NCBI GenBank assembly: GCA_002841655.1 | Contig: PHAH01000005.1 | Location: 1 to 22,851 of the forward strand | DNA: 22,851 bases | Source of the DNA: Candidatus Falkowbacteria bacterium HGW-Falkowbacteria-2 | GTDB lineage: Bacteria > Patescibacteriota > Patescibacteriia > Patescibacteriales > UBA12465 | Reading direction: 5' to 3' | In this document: positions 14,736-22,320 of the stretch, one piece after another | Layout: each line of letters opens with the position of its first letter | How positions within the stretch are numbered: the first letter of the stretch is position 1 | Made by a program: the position numbers and the translations under genes | Notes under the pieces: model-generated | The model's input: the letters and a program-made list of their open reading frames with translations, nothing else | What the model was told of the DNA's origin: nothing | Databases searched by the model: none

Positions 14736-16007
14736 TTAGAGTCCGTCGTATTCACGCATGGTGAGCTGTGATTGAATCTGCTTCACAGTTTCAATAACCA
14801 CAGATACAACGATGAGCAAACTGGTACCACCAATAGCTAGTGATTGAAGGCCGGTAAAATATTGCATCACCAGCGGCAAGACGGCGATGAGTGCCAAGAA
14901 AAGAGCGCCGACGAAGATAATGCGATGGGCAGTGAAAGAAAGATACTCGGCAGTTGGCTTGCCTGGACGAATACCAGGAATGAAACCACCCTGCTTCTGT
15001 AGGTTCTCAGAGATACGATCTGGATGGAATACAACTTCAGTATAGAAAAAGGTGAAAGCGAATACGAGCAAGAAATAAACGATGCCGTAGAATAATTGAT
15101 TATTAAACAGAGCAATAACATTAGTTGCAAGATTGGCAATCCAAGCAGTCCGAGCTTGCACGAAGAACTGAGCAATCATTGGTGGAAATAAAACAACGGA
15201 GATAGCAAAGATAATCGGGATAACGCCAGCCATGTTTACGCGCAAAGGTAAGTGAGTGCTCGAGCCACCAAAAGTGCGATTACCGCGAATTTGGCGAGCA
15301 TACTGCACTGGAATATTGCGCTGTCCTTCATTGATAATAACAACGCCTACCACTGTTAAAATAGCGATTACAGCAAAACCGATAAAGGTGAACAGCTGAG
15401 TCTGATCATAGCTGACAATTGCCTGCTGAATCTGTTGGGGGAAAGCAGCTACGATGCCGGCGAAGATGAGTAAAGAAATACCGTTACCAACTTTCTTTTC
15501 AGAAATAAGTTCACCAATCCACATTAAGAAGATGGTACCAGCCGATATGGTAATGATAATGGAGATAAAATTGAAAGTGCTGATATCACCTAAAATGCCC
15601 TGACTTGATCCCTGTAATAAGGTGATCATACCATAAGCTTGCATGGCAGCGAGCGGTACAGTGGCCCAGCGAGTCCACATATTAATCTTCTGCCTACCAC
15701 TTTCTTCCTTCTGCATCTCTTCAATCTTTGGAGAAATCATGCCGAGAAGCTGGAAGATAATAGAAGCAGTGATGTACGGACCAATACCCATCAAAACGAT
15801 GGAGAAATTTTCCATACCACCACCAGAGAAGATATTCATTAATCCTAACACCTGGTTAGAAGCAAAAAGGTTCTTTAAAGCGACCGCATCGACTCCCGGA
15901 ACCGGGATGTGAGCTGCTAAACGGAAGATGACGAGCATGCCCAGGACAAAGAGTACGCTGTTGCGTAAATCTTTAGCCTTCCAAATTTGATGCAATTTAT
16001 CCAACAT
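14736..16007 (-). CDS. secY: Preprotein translocase subunit SecY
   Basis: The channel subunit of the Sec translocon in the cytoplasmic membrane. The 423-aa protein starts with LHQIWKAKDLRNSVLFVLG and the family pattern HIPVPGVD (34-41). The plug and second-helix region reads LMNIFSGGGMENFSIVLMGI (56-75), and YITASIIFQLL follows. Ten hydrophobic segments fit the family, and the cytoplasmic loop FYTEVVFHPDRISENLQKQG and the conserved IPGIRPG are present. As in most bacteria it closes the spc operon, 40 bases after rplO, and is followed by a strong terminator. No adk follows. Confidence 0.97.
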   Translation of the reverse strand: MLDKLHQIWKAKDLRNSVLFVLGMLVIFRLAAHIPVPGVDAVALKNLFASNQVLGLMNIFSGGGMENFSIVLMGIGPYITASIIFQLLGMISPKIEEMQKEESGRQKINMWTRWATVPLAAMQAYGMITLLQGSSQGILGDISTFNFISIIITISAGTIFLMWIGELISEKKVGNGISLLIFAGIVAAFPQQIQQAIVSYDQTQLFTFIGFAVIAILTVVGVVIINEGQRNIPVQYARQIRGNRTFGGSSTHLPLRVNMAGVIPIIFAISVVLFPPMIAQFFVQARTAWIANLATNVIALFNNQLFYGIVYFLLVFAFTFFYTEVVFHPDRISENLQKQGGFIPGIRPGKPTAEYLSFTAHRIIFVGALFLALIAVLPLVMQYFTGLQSLAIGGTSLLIVVSVVIETVKQIQSQLTMREYDGL

Positions 16008-16047
16008 AAATCTAAATTATTATGTTAATAGGCAAAAGCCAAATATC

Positions 16048-16464
16048 TTAAGCGGATATCTGGCCCTTGACTGTCTCGCTCATAGCTACACCTTCGAACT
16101 TAGCCTTGACCGTCAATTTCTGTTTACCGAGAATTTTTACCGGCTTGCCAGCATTCTTAATTAAATCTTTTTCGTATAAAGATTCAGGAGAAACTAATTC
16201 GCCGTCTTTGAAATTGGAGTTAATAGCACTAATGGAAACAACTTGATTCTTAGGCTGAAGTGAACGGAAACCACGGGACTTCGGGGTCTGTAAGAGTTGT
16301 TGGCGCATACCGAGGCGCTTTAAACCGCTGACGCCGGAGCGAGATTTCTGTCCTTTTAAACCGCGGGTACTGTAAGTACCATGGCCGGAAGAATTACCGC
16401 GACCAACGCGCTTTCTTTTTGAAGTTGCGCCGACAGAGCGCTTAATATTATTCAGTGACAGCAT
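16048..16464 (-). CDS. rplO: 50S ribosomal protein L15 (uL15)
   Basis: Large-subunit protein. The 138-aa chain has the typical Gly/Arg-rich N-terminal extension, with KRVGRGNSSGHGTYSTRGLK (18-37) and KSRSGVSGLKRLGM, and a C-terminal globular part with KPVKILGKQKLTVKAKFEGV. It follows rpsE directly (26-base gap); the rpmD gene that usually lies between them is absent. Confidence 0.96.
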   Translation of the reverse strand: MLSLNNIKRSVGATSKRKRVGRGNSSGHGTYSTRGLKGQKSRSGVSGLKRLGMRQQLLQTPKSRGFRSLQPKNQVVSISAINSNFKDGELVSPESLYEKDLIKNAGKPVKILGKQKLTVKAKFEGVAMSETVKGQISA

Positions 16465-16490
16465 ATAATTTATGATTATCTTAAATTCGC

Positions 16491-17171
16491 TTATTTTTTG
16501 GCGGCAATTTTCTTATCAGTAGCCTTAGGCTTCTCAGCGGACTCTCCAGCAACTGGAGTTTCTTTAGTTACTTCTTTTACCTTAGATTTCTTGTCGCTGA
16601 CACGGAGGCTGGATAAAGCAGCAATAGTACAACGAGCATTATTAATCTTATTATTTGTACCTAAAACCTTGCTGGTAACATTCTTGATGCCAGCAAGTTC
16701 CAAAATCACGCGAGCCACGCCACCGGCGATAACACCGCGACCCTGTTTAGCTGGTTTAAATACGATAGAAGCAGCTCCGAGATTCTGGCGAACGACATGA
16801 GGAATAGTTTCATTTACAACCGGGACTTTAATCATCACCTTTTTCGCGCGGTTAACAGCTTTGTTTACAGCCATAGTAACATCAGCACCTTTGCCGAGAC
16901 CAATCCCGACACTGCCCTTCTTGTCACCAATAGCAACACAAGCGCGGAAACTCATACGTTTACCACCACCCATGACGCGAGTCACGCGAGCGATTTCAAG
17001 GATGCGCTGCTCAAATTCATCACGCTGATCATCACGACCGCGACGATTATCACGACGAGGAGCACGGCCACCGCGCTGTTGGCGCTTGTCACCGTAAATG
17101 TCCTTCGCGACGACTGCAGCTACTTCAGTGCTTGCGTCTTCAGTTTTTGTTGTTTTGTTATCATCTGCCAT
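16491..17171 (-). CDS. rpsE: 30S ribosomal protein S5 (uS5), extended at both ends
   Basis: Small-subunit protein at the mRNA entry and decoding region. The core at about 53-190 is clear: ARVTRVMGGGKRMSFRACV (61-79), GSVGIGLGKGADV (86-98) and GRGVIAGGVARVILELAGI (144-162). A 52-residue N-terminal extension, rich in Arg, Asp and Gly, and a Lys-rich C-terminal tail of about 36 residues make it 226 aa, against about 166 in E. coli. The ATG at 17171 follows TTCTATAT without a Shine-Dalgarno sequence. A start closer to the core is possible, but the extension keeps a clear codon pattern. Confidence 0.95.
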   Translation of the reverse strand: MADDNKTTKTEDASTEVAAVVAKDIYGDKRQQRGGRAPRRDNRRGRDDQRDEFEQRILEIARVTRVMGGGKRMSFRACVAIGDKKGSVGIGLGKGADVTMAVNKAVNRAKKVMIKVPVVNETIPHVVRQNLGAASIVFKPAKQGRGVIAGGVARVILELAGIKNVTSKVLGTNNKINNARCTIAALSSLRVSDKKSKVKEVTKETPVAGESAEKPKATDKKIAAKK

Positions 17172-17196
17172 ATATAGAATCTTATTGCTAATTAGT

Positions 17197-17556
17197 TTAG
17201 AAAACTAAGCCCTGTTCACGAGCGCCGTCAGCGACTGCTTTCACGCGACCATGATAACGATAGGCACCGCGATCAAACACGATTGCAGTTACACCCGCCT
17301 TCATTGCTTTCTCGGCGATTAACTTACCAAGGGAGCTAGCGGTTTCGGTCTTGCTCAAGCCTTTATCTTTAAGCTCACGTGCGTGAGCACTAACTAAAGT
17401 GCGACCGAGAGCATCGTCGATAAGCTGTAAGTACATGCCGCGGTTCGAGCGGAACACACTCAAACGAGGTCTCTCAGTAGAACCGTTGATCTTAGCGCGG
17501 ACGCGACCAGCGCGGCGAGCGACACGAGCTTTTTTCTTTTTGATAACATTCATCAT
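17197..17556 (-). CDS. rplR: 50S ribosomal protein L18 (uL18)
   Basis: Binds 5S rRNA in the central protuberance. I chose the ATG at 17556, giving about 119 aa; the frame also allows a TTG at 17571 and an ATG at 17553. The sequence has the basic start IKKKKARVARRAGRVRAKI and the core RPRLSVFRSNRGMYLQLIDD. It ends with FDRGAYRYHGRVKAVADGAR and GLVF, the usual C-terminus. It lies between rplF and rpsE as in most spc operons. Confidence 0.94.
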   Translation of the reverse strand: MMNVIKKKKARVARRAGRVRAKINGSTERPRLSVFRSNRGMYLQLIDDALGRTLVSAHARELKDKGLSKTETASSLGKLIAEKAMKAGVTAIVFDRGAYRYHGRVKAVADGAREQGLVF

Positions 17557-17576
17557 ATAGTTAAATCTCAATTGCC

Positions 17577-18116
17577 TTATTTCTTAGCGGCGGTCTTACC
17601 GGCCTTGCGGCGCAAGGTCTCATCAGAGTATTTCACACCCTTACCCTTATATGGTTCTGGAGCACGAAGTTTTCTGATTTTATATGCGGTATTGCCTAAT
17701 AATTCATTATCGATAGAAGTTAAGGTGATTGAGTTACCTTCAACTACTGCAGTAACTCCTGTTGGCAGGGGGAATACAATCGGATGTGAATAGCCAAGGT
17801 TTAGGTTTAAATTTGTGCCACTTAAAGCAGCGCGATAACCAACACCGTTGATTTCTAGTTTTTTTGTAAAGCCGGTTTTAACGCCGGTAACCATGTTATT
17901 GGCAAGAGTGCGGAACAAGCCCCAATAAGCGCTAGCATCCTTTGCTTCGCGGTCAACAGTCACAGTCAAAACGCCGTCAGCAATAGACACTGAAGCCGGA
18001 GCTTTGATTTCCCTTTTGAGCTCACCTTTTGGACCTTTTACAGTCAGCAGGGTACCTTCAAAAGTGGCGGTAACGCCTTCGGGCAAGTTAATTGGCATTT
18101 TTCCTAAACGAGACAT
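17577..18116 (-). CDS. rplF: 50S ribosomal protein L6 (uL6)
   Basis: Large-subunit protein near the factor-binding site. The 179-aa chain has the standard start MSRLGKMPINLPEGV and the first-domain VKGPKGEL. The second domain carries NLNLGYSHPIVFPLP, and the C-terminal signature RAPEPYKGKGVKYSDETLRR (149-168) is followed by KAGK. Its stop lies 20 bases before the rplR start. A 56-base gap separates it from rpsH; I see no extra element in that gap. Confidence 0.96.
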   Translation of the reverse strand: MSRLGKMPINLPEGVTATFEGTLLTVKGPKGELKREIKAPASVSIADGVLTVTVDREAKDASAYWGLFRTLANNMVTGVKTGFTKKLEINGVGYRAALSGTNLNLNLGYSHPIVFPLPTGVTAVVEGNSITLTSIDNELLGNTAYKIRKLRAPEPYKGKGVKYSDETLRRKAGKTAAKK

Positions 18117-18172
18117 ATGTTCTTAGCGCGGCGCCGGATTTAAACTGTATACACGGCTACCTGCTGCATTAG

Positions 18173-18583
18173 TTAGTACACTTCACCGACAAGCTCTCCG
18201 CCAACCTTCTGCCGACGAGCTTCTCTATTAGTCATCATACCGGAAGAGGTTGATAAGATAGCAATACCGAAATTATTTAAAATGGTCGGAATTTCATCCT
18301 TGCCAACGTAAACCCTAGCGCCCGATTTACTGATGCGCTTGATACCACTGATATGTGATTTGCCATTCTTTTGGTATTTCAAGACAAGCTTCAGTTGGTC
18401 AAACTGAGTGCGACGGCCACTGAGACCGCCAGCAACGATTTCGGCACGGCTAATCCAGCCTTCCTTTTCCAAAATCTTGGCGATTTCATATTTCATTTTA
18501 CTCATCGGCATCGACACCTCGCCCTTGCGGACCGCGGCGGCGTTGCGGATTCTTGTAAACATGTCTGCGATGGGATCTGTCAT
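18173..18583 (-). CDS. rpsH: 30S ribosomal protein S8 (uS8)
   Basis: Primary 16S rRNA-binding protein that organises the central domain. The 136-aa chain starts TDPIADMFTRIRNA, has MPMSKMKYEIAKILEKEGWI (20-39) and ends with the family signature ILSTSSGMMTNREARRQKVG (109-128). In other bacteria S8 can repress its own operon; I see no S8-like RNA site here. It lies between rpsN and rplF as usual. Confidence 0.96.
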   Translation of the reverse strand: MTDPIADMFTRIRNAAAVRKGEVSMPMSKMKYEIAKILEKEGWISRAEIVAGGLSGRRTQFDQLKLVLKYQKNGKSHISGIKRISKSGARVYVGKDEIPTILNNFGIAILSTSSGMMTNREARRQKVGGELVGEVY

Positions 18584-18620
18584 ATTTTTATTCTATGTTT
18601 AGATAATATTGGCGGCCGAA

Positions 18621-18806
18621 TTACCAGCTGGATTTCTTGATGCCCGGCAGGTCGCCGTTATCGGCTAATTCGCGGAAGCAGATACGACATAAACCAAAAT
18701 CACGCATAAAGCCGTGGATGCGGCCGCAGCGCCAGCAACGGTTAATCTTGCGGGTGGAAAATTTTGGTTTGCGCTTCGCTTTAACGATGAGAGCTGTTCT
18801 TGCCAT
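18621..18806 (-). CDS. rpsN: 30S ribosomal protein S14, zinc-binding type (uS14)
   Basis: Small-subunit head protein. At 61 aa it is the short, type Z form. The zinc ribbon C24-x2-C27 and C40-x2-C43 is intact in CWRCGRIHGFMRDFGLCRIC (24-43), and the chain ends SSW as is usual. The ATG at 18806 follows an alternating A/T tract (AAATATATAT) with no Shine-Dalgarno sequence. Confidence 0.96.
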   Translation of the reverse strand: MARTALIVKAKRKPKFSTRKINRCWRCGRIHGFMRDFGLCRICFRELADNGDLPGIKKSSW

Positions 18807-18819
18807 ATATATATTTAAA

Positions 18820-19365
18820 TTATTTTTCGTCCTTTTTGAAAGGGAAACCGAAGGCGGTAAATAAGGCTAAGCCCTCTGCCCTTGTCTTGGCGTTAGTGTT
18901 AATGCTAATTTCTAAGCCAAAAACCTGATCGACATCTTCAGCCTTTAACTCTGGGAATGCAGAATAATCTTTAAAACCAATAGTCATGTTGCCGGTACGG
19001 TCGATACCTTTATCGCTGATACCGCGGAAATCGCGTACGCGAGGGAAAGTCACTTGCACCAATTTTTCAACGAAATCATACATGCGGTCACCTCTTAAAG
19101 TGGCAACAGCACCAATAACCTGACCTTGGCGAAGTTTGAAAGCAGAAATAGATTTCTTAGCCTTAGTCATGATTGGCTTTTGTCCGCTGATCTTAGTGAG
19201 ATTCTTTTCAATCGTAGCAATTGCTTCCTTTTCTTTAGCATGTTTGCCAAAGCCGATATTGATTACGACTTTTTGCAAACGAGGAACCAAGAGGCTGTTC
19301 TTATAAGAGAACTGCTCCTTGAGTTGCGGTACGATTTCTTTTTGGTATTTTGCTTTTAAGCTCAT
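18820..19365 (-). CDS. rplE: 50S ribosomal protein L5 (uL5)
   Basis: Binds 5S rRNA and contacts the small-subunit head. I chose the ATG at 19365 (181 aa, MSLKAKYQKEIVP), which lies after the rplX stop and matches the usual L5 start. The longer frame beginning at 19398 would overlap rplX by 22 bases and adds an unfamiliar 11 residues. Core motifs are VVINIGFGKHAKEKEAIATI, QKPIMTKAKKSISAFKLRQG, the FPRVRDFRGI segment and the C-terminal ALFTAFGFPF. Confidence 0.95.
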   Translation of the reverse strand: MSLKAKYQKEIVPQLKEQFSYKNSLLVPRLQKVVINIGFGKHAKEKEAIATIEKNLTKISGQKPIMTKAKKSISAFKLRQGQVIGAVATLRGDRMYDFVEKLVQVTFPRVRDFRGISDKGIDRTGNMTIGFKDYSAFPELKAEDVDQVFGLEISINTNAKTRAEGLALFTAFGFPFKKDEK

Positions 19366-19376
19366 AGAATTGAGGG

Positions 19377-19697
19377 TTACTCGATTACAGCCTGACATTT
19401 CTTACAGGCCCGATATTTTTTTGTGCCCTTCTCTCCTTCGACAACCTTGGCGCTGACGCGAGTCTGGCGACCACAGGAAGGACAGATCAATGCAACGTTA
19501 GATACATTGATGAAAGCTGGGAATTCAATGCGTTGACCCTTTTCGCCTTCGCGATTAGGACGCATGTGTTTAACGAGGAGATTAAGGCCTTCGATGCTAA
19601 CCTTTCCTTCCTTCGGTAAAACCTGCAAAACCTTACCGGTCTTGCCGTTATCCTTACCAGCTAATATTTTTACATTGTCATTTTTCTTGATATGCAT
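19377..19697 (-). CDS. rplX: 50S ribosomal protein L24 (uL24)
   Basis: Assembly-initiating large-subunit protein. The 106-aa chain has the KOW motif in KKNDNVKILAGKDNGKTGKV (4-23), then GLNLLVKHMRP. A C-terminal zinc-ribbon-like set C72, C75, C98 and C101 is kept, as in many but not all bacterial L24 proteins. It lies 24 bases after rplN in the usual order. Confidence 0.95.
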   Translation of the reverse strand: MHIKKNDNVKILAGKDNGKTGKVLQVLPKEGKVSIEGLNLLVKHMRPNREGEKGQRIEFPAFINVSNVALICPSCGRQTRVSAKVVEGEKGTKKYRACKKCQAVIE

Positions 19698-19721
19698 ATG
19701 TTCGATTCGTTAGGCTCTAAA

Positions 19722-20096
19722 TTATAAGACTTCGGGAGCCAAAGAAGCGATCTTCACGAAACCAGCATGGCGCACTTCTCTTGCCACCGGCCCGAAGATT
19801 CTCGTACCTTTCGGATCTTTTTTCTCTTTATCAACGAGGATGACGCAAGCATTGTCATCAAAACGCACGTAAGTTCCATCAGGACGACGGATTTCCTTGC
19901 TGGTGCGAACGATAACGGCTTTTACGACGTCGCTCTTTTTCACAGCGGCATGAGGTGAGGCGCTTTTAACAGCGGCGACGATGATATCGCCGACGTGACC
20001 ATAGCGCTTGCGATATCCGCCTAAAACGCGAATACACATCACTTCTTTGGCGCCGGAATTATCGGCTACTTTTAATCTTGTCTGTACTTGGATCAT
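19722..20096 (-). CDS. rplN: 50S ribosomal protein L14 (uL14)
   Basis: Large-subunit protein at the intersubunit face. The ATG at 20096 gives the usual MIQVQTRLKVADNSGAKEV start and 124 aa. The seven extra residues from an upstream start at 20117 would overlap rpsQ and do not match the family. VIVRTSKEIRRPDGTYVRFD (from about residue 63 of this start) and GTRIFGPVAREVR are the conserved parts. Confidence 0.95.
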   Translation of the reverse strand: MIQVQTRLKVADNSGAKEVMCIRVLGGYRKRYGHVGDIIVAAVKSASPHAAVKKSDVVKAVIVRTSKEIRRPDGTYVRFDDNACVILVDKEKKDPKGTRIFGPVAREVRHAGFVKIASLAPEVL

Positions 20097-20106
20097 ACAA
20101 TAATGT

Positions 20107-20382
20107 TTAGTTCTCAATTAAACGCCAGCGCTTGTTCTTGCTGAGAGGGCGGCACTCGATAAAAGTTACCTTGTCACCTTCCTTGCTGATGTTCTTTTCA
20201 TCGTGAACGTGATATTTCGTGCTAACGGTGTAGCGCTTTTTATATTTCTGATTGACTTTAGCGGAATCAACTCTAACCACGGCGGTCTTATCGCCTTTTG
20301 CACTAACAACAACTCCGTTGAAGCGCTTGATGGTTTTTGTTACCGCTGGTGTAGCGGCCGCTGTTTTTTTGATTGCGGGCAT
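20107..20382 (-). CDS. rpsQ: 30S ribosomal protein S17 (uS17)
   Basis: Primary 16S rRNA-binding OB-fold protein. The 91-aa chain has an Ala/Thr/Lys-rich start of about 17 residues, then FNGVVVSAKGDKTAVVRVDS. YKKRYTVSTKYHVHDEKN and the C-terminal ECRPLSKNKRWRLIE are typical. It lies 11 bases after rpmC and 10 bases before rplN. Confidence 0.94.
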   Translation of the reverse strand: MPAIKKTAAATPAVTKTIKRFNGVVVSAKGDKTAVVRVDSAKVNQKYKKRYTVSTKYHVHDEKNISKEGDKVTFIECRPLSKNKRWRLIEN

Positions 20383-20393
20383 AATAGTATAGA

Positions 20394-20579
20394 TTAAGCT
20401 TTCGCGTTAAGAATCGTCATAATCCGAGCGATGGTTTCTCTTGTTTCTCTGATCTCGCGGATATTTTTCAGCTGACGATTAGAATCTTTAAAGCGCAATT
20501 CGCGCAGCTTCTCACGATGTTCTGTTAATAACTTCTGGAGATCAGCCGGACTTTTGGTTGTAAGCTCTTTCATTTCCAT
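20394..20579 (-). CDS. rpmC: 50S ribosomal protein L29 (uL29)
   Basis: Two-helix protein near the nascent-chain exit site. The 61-aa chain reads MEMKELTTKSPADLQKLL, then EKLRELRFKDSNRQLKNIRE with the conserved L-R-F-x4-QL-x-N pattern, then IRETRETIARIMTIL. Starts at the first or third residue are both possible; 20579 is preceded by T, like most starts here. Confidence 0.93.
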   Translation of the reverse strand: MEMKELTTKSPADLQKLLTEHREKLRELRFKDSNRQLKNIREIRETRETIARIMTILNAKA

Positions 20580-20613
20580 ATTGTTTAATAAAATATTTTT
20601 TGAGGTCTCCGGC

Positions 20614-21018
20614 TTATTTACTGATAACCTTGCACTTTACCGGTAACTTGTGACCAGCGAGGGTCATGGCTTCACGGGCTGTAGCCTCGTCGACACCTTC
20701 CATTTCGAACATCACAGTTCCGGGCTTGACGATGGCGACATAGTAATCCACAGCACCTTTACCCTTACCCATGGGGATTTCTCCTCCGTGAGCGGTAACT
20801 GGCTTGTCTGGGAAAATTCTGATCCAGAGTTTACCGGTCTTCTTGATGTAGCGAGTCATGACACGGCGAGCAGATTCAATCTGACGTGAATTAACCCAGT
20901 GCTCAGTAGTCGCCTTCAAGCCATAGCTACCGAAACTAACCTCCACCATACGAGTGGCAACGCCACCACGGCGGCGTTTATGGTCCTTTCGGTGTTTTGT
21001 TTTCTTTGGCATTAACAT
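20614..21018 (-). CDS. rplP: 50S ribosomal protein L16 (uL16)
   Basis: Large-subunit protein that helps position A-site tRNA. The 134-aa chain starts MLMPKKTKHRK, the usual bacterial L16 N-terminus, which fixes the start at 21018. Conserved parts are FGSYGLKA, RQIESARRVMTRYIKKTGKL (46-65), WIRIFPDKPVT, PMGKGKGAVDYYVAIVKPGT and the C-terminal KLPVKCKVI. THGGE-like residues (AHGGEIPMG) replace the more common KPxEVRMG loop. Confidence 0.96.
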   Translation of the reverse strand: MLMPKKTKHRKDHKRRRGGVATRMVEVSFGSYGLKATTEHWVNSRQIESARRVMTRYIKKTGKLWIRIFPDKPVTAHGGEIPMGKGKGAVDYYVAIVKPGTVMFEMEGVDEATAREAMTLAGHKLPVKCKVISK

Positions 21019-21047
21019 ATCGGTATTGAAAATCGTTAAATATTATC

Positions 21048-21728
21048 TTAGGCAGCGATGAGTTCGCCTTTGCCATCCTTCTCTTTATCGAACACTTCAC
21101 CTTTATAAATCCAGACTTTGATACCGATGGCGCCGTAGGCGGTGTTAGCAACGCCACGAGCATAATCGATATCGGCACGCAATGTCTGCAATGGCACTTT
21201 GCCCCAGACGAGCTTTTCGGTACGAGCAATTTCAGCTCCATTTAAACGACCAGCGATAACGACTTTGACGCCGAGTGCTCCACCACGTTCCACGCGACCG
21301 AGGAGTTGTTTCATCACCTTACGGAAAGGCATGCGTTTCTCAATTTCTAAAATGGTAGTCTGAACAGCGATTTGGGCGCTAATTTGTGGGCGGGCGACTT
21401 CCTTGATATTCAAAGTAATTTCACCCATGCGGAAGTTGCGTAAGAATTGATCGTGGATTTTCTTCTTTAGATCCTCCACGCCATTGCCGCCGCGACCAAT
21501 GAGAAGACCCGGTTTAGCTGTCCAAAGATCAATCATGATCTTATTCAAGCTGCGGGTGATTTCCACCTTGTCGACGCCAGCTTCACGCAGAGTTTTAATG
21601 AGGTGCTTTCTAATCGCAATATCCTGTTGAATATTTTTGATATAGGTTGCGCCACTCTCAAACCAGATGGAAGGCCAGGTCTTGGTGATGCCTAAACGCA
21701 TCACTTTTGGATTTACTTTTTTGCCCAT
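21048..21728 (-). CDS. rpsC: 30S ribosomal protein S3 (uS3)
   Basis: Small-subunit head protein at the mRNA entry tunnel. The 226-aa chain starts MGKKVNPKVMRLGITKTWPS. It has a KH-2 domain with PGLLIGRGGNGVEDLKKKI (73-91), then the C-terminal domain with GRLNGAEIARTEKLVWGKVP and ADIDYARGVANTAYGAIGIK. It follows rplV and precedes rplP in the usual S10 order. Confidence 0.97.
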   Translation of the reverse strand: MGKKVNPKVMRLGITKTWPSIWFESGATYIKNIQQDIAIRKHLIKTLREAGVDKVEITRSLNKIMIDLWTAKPGLLIGRGGNGVEDLKKKIHDQFLRNFRMGEITLNIKEVARPQISAQIAVQTTILEIEKRMPFRKVMKQLLGRVERGGALGVKVVIAGRLNGAEIARTEKLVWGKVPLQTLRADIDYARGVANTAYGAIGIKVWIYKGEVFDKEKDGKGELIAA

Positions 21729-21769
21729 ACTATTTATGTTGCGAATTAATTGCTTAACGAGAAAGAATT

Positions 21770-22303
21770 TTAACTGCCGACCTTACGGTTGAAAACCTTA
21801 TTAGTGAAACCCTTGCCGGATTTAACGTCAGCGTTGACTTTGCCTCCGTCCTTTGATGACTTACCGTCCTTCTTGGCTGACTTAGCGCGCTTTTCAGCCT
21901 CAGCTACGACAGTTTCGAGTTTAACCGGTGCATCAACCTTATCTTTACGAGCTTCTTTTTTACCGCTTTCAACGATTTCAGCCAGAGTAACGTGTACATG
22001 AGAACCGCGTTTGCGGATAACAGTAGCGCGACCGTGAGCTTTAGGCATCCAGCGCTTCAAGGTAACACCGCCATCAACTTTGATTTCTTTGATGTAGAGG
22101 TTATCCTTAGCCAAGCTGAAATTATGCTCGGCGTTAGCAACAGCCGAAAGGATAAGTTTTTTAACGGGGTCAGCTGCAAGCTTATTTAAAAACTGCAATT
22201 GATCTAAAGATTTATCGATGGTCATACCACGTACGACATCAACAACCAAGCGCACTTTGCGCGGTCCCATTCTTAAATGGTTTAAACTAGCTTTAATTTC
22301 CAT
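21770..22303 (-). CDS. rplV: 50S ribosomal protein L22 (uL22) with long basic C-terminal extension
   Basis: Lines the peptide exit tunnel. The core at about 1-112 is typical: LNHLRMGPRKVRLVVDVVRG (7-26), SAVANAEHNFSL, and the tunnel-lobe segment TLKRWMPKAHGRATVIRKRG (81-100) with SHVHVTL. Residues 113-177 are an added tail, rich in Lys, Asp, Ser and Gly, with no recognisable domain, taking the length to 177 against about 110 in E. coli. The next upstream gene is the damaged rpsS, 17 bases away. Confidence 0.95.
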   Translation of the reverse strand: MEIKASLNHLRMGPRKVRLVVDVVRGMTIDKSLDQLQFLNKLAADPVKKLILSAVANAEHNFSLAKDNLYIKEIKVDGGVTLKRWMPKAHGRATVIRKRGSHVHVTLAEIVESGKKEARKDKVDAPVKLETVVAEAEKRAKSAKKDGKSSKDGGKVNADVKSGKGFTNKVFNRKVGS

Positions 22304-22320
22304 AGGATTCGCTGTTATAT

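Noticed and set aside
17557..17571. TTG start for rplR
   Set aside because: ATG codons at 17556 and 17553 give a normal L18 start, and all other starts in the block are ATG.
19366..19398. Upstream start for rplE
   Set aside because: It overlaps rplX and adds 11 residues unlike any L5; the ATG at 19365 matches the family start.
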